Positions 57,650 through 59,639 of a stretch of 59,639 nt of DNA are shown here, one piece after another. Where the stretch lies: assembly GCA_004020875.1 (NCBI GenBank), contig SAPZ01000021.1, positions 1-59,639 of the forward strand, read 5' to 3'. This stretch comes from Mesorhizobium sp. (GTDB lineage: Bacteria; Pseudomonadota; Alphaproteobacteria; Rhizobiales; Rhizobiaceae). The position numbers were made by a program, and so were the translations under genes. Under the pieces are notes generated by a model. That model saw only the letters and a program-made list of their open reading frames with translations. It did no database searches and had not been told where the DNA came from. Each line of letters begins with the position of its first letter. Within the stretch, counting starts at the first letter, position 1.

Positions 57650-59639
57650 ATGCCCAAGGCCAAAGCCAAACCGACGCCCGCAGGCGCCGCCGCTCCGCGT
57701 GCGGTCCGTCAATCGCCCCCGCAAAAGCGGGCCGGGGAGCCGAAGCCGCGGCAGGAGAAGCCATCCAGGCCGCGCGATGGCGAGCCCAAGGCGTCCGAGC
57801 AGAAAGCGCCGGCCGATGCCGCGCCGGAGGCCATCGGCCATGCCGGGACACCGCCGCCCGAAGCCGCCGAGCCCGGTCCCGCGCTTTCGCCCGAAGAGGC
57901 CGAGCGGGCGCGCAAGAAGTATCTTCTGCGGCGCTTCTGGATCAGCGGCCGTGGCTATTGGGGTTTGCATGGCGACAGGCTCGCCTGGCCACTGACGATC
58001 GGGCTGCTCACGCTGATCTGCGTCAATGTCGGTTTTCAATACGGCATCAACCGTTGGAACCGCGCGATCTTCGACGCCATAGAGCAGCGCGACGCCCACA
58101 CCGTCTATTGGCTGAGCGCCATCTTCCTGCCGCTGGTCGCCGGCAGCATCAGCCTGGTGGTCGCCCAGGTCTACATCCGCATGACCATGCAGCGGCGCTG
58201 GCGCTCCTGGCTGACCACGGCGGTCATCCAGCGCTGGCTGGCCAGCGGCCGCTACTACCAGCTCAATCTCGTCAAAGGCGACCATGCCAATCCCGAGGCC
58301 CGCCTGACCGAGGATCTGCGGATCGCCACGGAATCGCCGGTCGACTTCGTCGCCGGTGTCCTCAATGCCTTCCTGTCGGCCTCGACCTTCATCGTGGTGC
58401 TTTGGACCATAGGCGGCGCGCTGAGTTTTTCGCTGGGCGGCTCGGTCATCACCGTGCCCGGCTTCCTCGTCGTCACCGCCGTCATCTATGCCGCCATCAC
58501 CTCGACCTCGATGTTCTTCATCGGCCGCCATTTCGTCGAGCTTTCCGAGCAGAAGAACCAGACGGAAGCCGAGTTCCGCTACGTGCTGACGCGCGTGCGC
58601 GAGAACGGCGAGAGCATCGCGCTGCTGGGCGGCGAGGAGGAGGAGAACGCCGGCATCTTCCGGTCCTTCGCCGCCGTGCTCGGTCGCTGGGCGCGCCTCA
58701 CCGGGCAGCACATGCGCACCACGCTCGTGTCCCAGGGCTCCAGCCTGTTCGCGCCGGTGGTGCCGGTGCTTTTATGCGCGCCGAAATTCCTCGACGGCTC
58801 GATGAGCCTTGGACAGGTCATGCAGGCGGCTTCCGCTTTCGCCCTCGTGCAGGGCGCGTTCGGCTGGTTGGTCGACAATTATCCCCGGCTCGCCGACTGG
58901 AACGCCTCGGCCCGCCGCATCGCCTCGCTGATGATGTCGCTCGACGGCCTGGAGCGGGCCGAAGAGAACGACAAGCTGGGCCGCATCCAGCGCGGCGAGA
59001 CCGAGGACGGCGCCATGCTCAGCCTCAGGAATCTCTCCGTGACCCTCGACGACGGCACCTCGGTGGTGAAGGAGACCGAGGTGGAAATCCAGCCCGGCGA
59101 GCGCGTGCTGGTCTCGGGCGAATCCGGCACCGGCAAGTCGACGCTGGTGCGCGCTATCGCCGGCCTCTGGCCGTGGGGGAGCGGCAGCGTCGATTTCCAC
59201 CCGGGCAAACGGCTCTTCATGCTGCCGCAGCGCCCCTATATCCCGTCCGGCACGCTGCGCCGCGCCACCGCCTATCCGGCCGCCGCCGACAACTGGAAGA
59301 AGGCCGAGATCGCTGCTGCCCTCGACAAGGTCGGCCTCGGCTATTTGAAAGACCGGCTGGAGGAGGAGGCGCCTTGGGACCAGACGCTGTCCGGCGGCGA
59401 AAAGCAGCGCCTGGCCTTCGCGCGCCTTCTGCTGCATGCGCCGGACATCGTCGTGCTTGACGAGGCGACCTCGGCTCTGGACGAGAAGAGCCAGGACAAG
59501 ATGATGCAGACCGTGATCAAGGAACTGCCCAGGGTCACCATCATCAGCGTCGCCCACCGCGCCGAGCTGGAGGCTTTTCATACGCGAAAGATCACGCTGG
59601 AGCGGCGCCAGGGCGGCGCGCGGCTGGTGAGCGATGTCG
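57650..59639 (+). CDS. SbmA/BacA-like ABC transporter (partial, runs off window)
   Basis: At least 663 codons, with no stop before the window end. Residues 1-90 are a Pro/Ala/Lys-rich, probably disordered extension. The membrane domain (about 95-420, RFWISGRGYWGLHGDRLAWP, RWRSWLTTAVIQRWLASGRY, YQLNLVKGDHANPEARLTED) is the ABC_membrane_2 type of SbmA, BacA and YddA. The ATPase domain has Walker A SGESGTGKST, signature TLSGGEKQR, Walker B IVVLDEATSALD and switch His in SVAHR. Related proteins import peptides or vitamin B12-like compounds. It lies 134 bp after the GGDEF-EAL gene. Confidence 0.88.
   Translation, partial: MPKAKAKPTPAGAAAPRAVRQSPPQKRAGEPKPRQEKPSRPRDGEPKASEQKAPADAAPEAIGHAGTPPPEAAEPGPALSPEEAERARKKYLLRRFWISGRGYWGLHGDRLAWPLTIGLLTLICVNVGFQYGINRWNRAIFDAIEQRDAHTVYWLSAIFLPLVAGSISLVVAQVYIRMTMQRRWRSWLTTAVIQRWLASGRYYQLNLVKGDHANPEARLTEDLRIATESPVDFVAGVLNAFLSASTFIVVLWTIGGALSFSLGGSVITVPGFLVVTAVIYAAITSTSMFFIGRHFVELSEQKNQTEAEFRYVLTRVRENGESIALLGGEEEENAGIFRSFAAVLGRWARLTGQHMRTTLVSQGSSLFAPVVPVLLCAPKFLDGSMSLGQVMQAASAFALVQGAFGWLVDNYPRLADWNASARRIASLMMSLDGLERAEENDKLGRIQRGETEDGAMLSLRNLSVTLDDGTSVVKETEVEIQPGERVLVSGESGTGKSTLVRAIAGLWPWGSGSVDFHPGKRLFMLPQRPYIPSGTLRRATAYPAAADNWKKAEIAAALDKVGLGYLKDRLEEEAPWDQTLSGGEKQRLAFARLLLHAPDIVVLDEATSALDEKSQDKMMQTVIKELPRVTIISVAHRAELEAFHTRKITLERRQGGARLVSDV

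Noticed and set aside
57625..59460. A 611-codon plus-strand frame over the ABC transporter
   Set aside because: It lacks any ABC motif, while the frame from 57650 has Walker A, signature and Walker B.

Overview
The window reads as chromosomal DNA of a high-GC alphaproteobacterium of the Rhizobiales, most like Mesorhizobium. This rests on gene content, not on a database search: a minCDE operon, a dmeRF-type cobalt/nickel efflux pair, an arsR-aqpS-arsC arsenic operon, cobalamin-riboswitch-controlled cbtBA, single-protein Ku, several small families frequent in rhizobia (DUF768, DUF982, DUF2934, DUF3606, DUF1259) and rhizobial-type palindromic intergenic repeats. No rRNA, tRNA, insertion sequence, integrase or CRISPR array was seen.

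Layout. 1-4.4 kb: visibly AT-richer DNA carrying a STAND/NACHT-like NTPase of about 1,435 aa, split into three reading frames by two single-base shifts and ending in a PD-(D/E)xK-like nuclease motif (possible defence gene). 4.5-5.7 kb: two tandem paralogous lipoproteins. 5.9-8.0 kb: minCDE. 8.4-13.4 kb: a translationally coupled four-gene glycan module on the minus strand (acyltransferase, two GT2 glycosyltransferases, ABC exporter). 14-19 kb: an EamA exporter, two tandem Gly/Asn/Ser-rich exported proteins, and a convergent NarL-type response regulator/histidine kinase pair. 19-22 kb: many very short genes, some under 60 codons, and a composite palindromic repeat. 22-26 kb: GNAT, Ku, dmeR-dmeF with a visible operator. 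26-30.5 kb: DUF1259 protein, EamA transporter, an exported protein embedded in repeats, cbtBA with its riboswitch, and a divergent histidine-phosphatase-like gene lacking the usual catalytic motif. 30.7-35.1 kb: PilZ protein and arsenic operon with divergent DUF6428 gene, GNAT and MFS transporter. 35-38.8 kb: outer membrane protein, AraC regulator, PRC-barrel and DUF2934 stress-type proteins. 39-42.6 kb: a betaine catabolic pair (HpbD-like epimerase and dimethylglycine-dehydrogenase-like flavoenzyme). 42.7-48 kb: L,D-transpeptidase, a run of small stress-type proteins and a cardiolipin-synthase-like enzyme. 48-53.4 kb: LysR, VOC, SDR, cupin, EthD and small exported proteins. 53.5-59.6 kb: 3-methyladenine glycosylase, M20 amidohydrolase, GGDEF/EAL protein and an SbmA/BacA-like ABC transporter cut by the window end.

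Themes. Metal and oxyanion homeostasis is prominent (DmeRF, CbtAB, Ars), with operators or riboswitches visible for each. Genes of a general stress type (Ku, PRC-barrel, DUF2934, DUF3606, DUF982, cardiolipin synthase) recur, and several have upstream sequences resembling sigma-EcfG promoters (GGAAC, 16-17 bp, xGTT). Palindromic repeats do more than fill gaps: they supply the last codons and stop of two genes and the probable 5' end of one. The strongest candidates for new biology are the split NTPase-nuclease, the Gly-rich exported protein pair with its leader hairpin, the repeat-encoded gene ends, and the atypical phosphatase-like gene beside the riboswitch.
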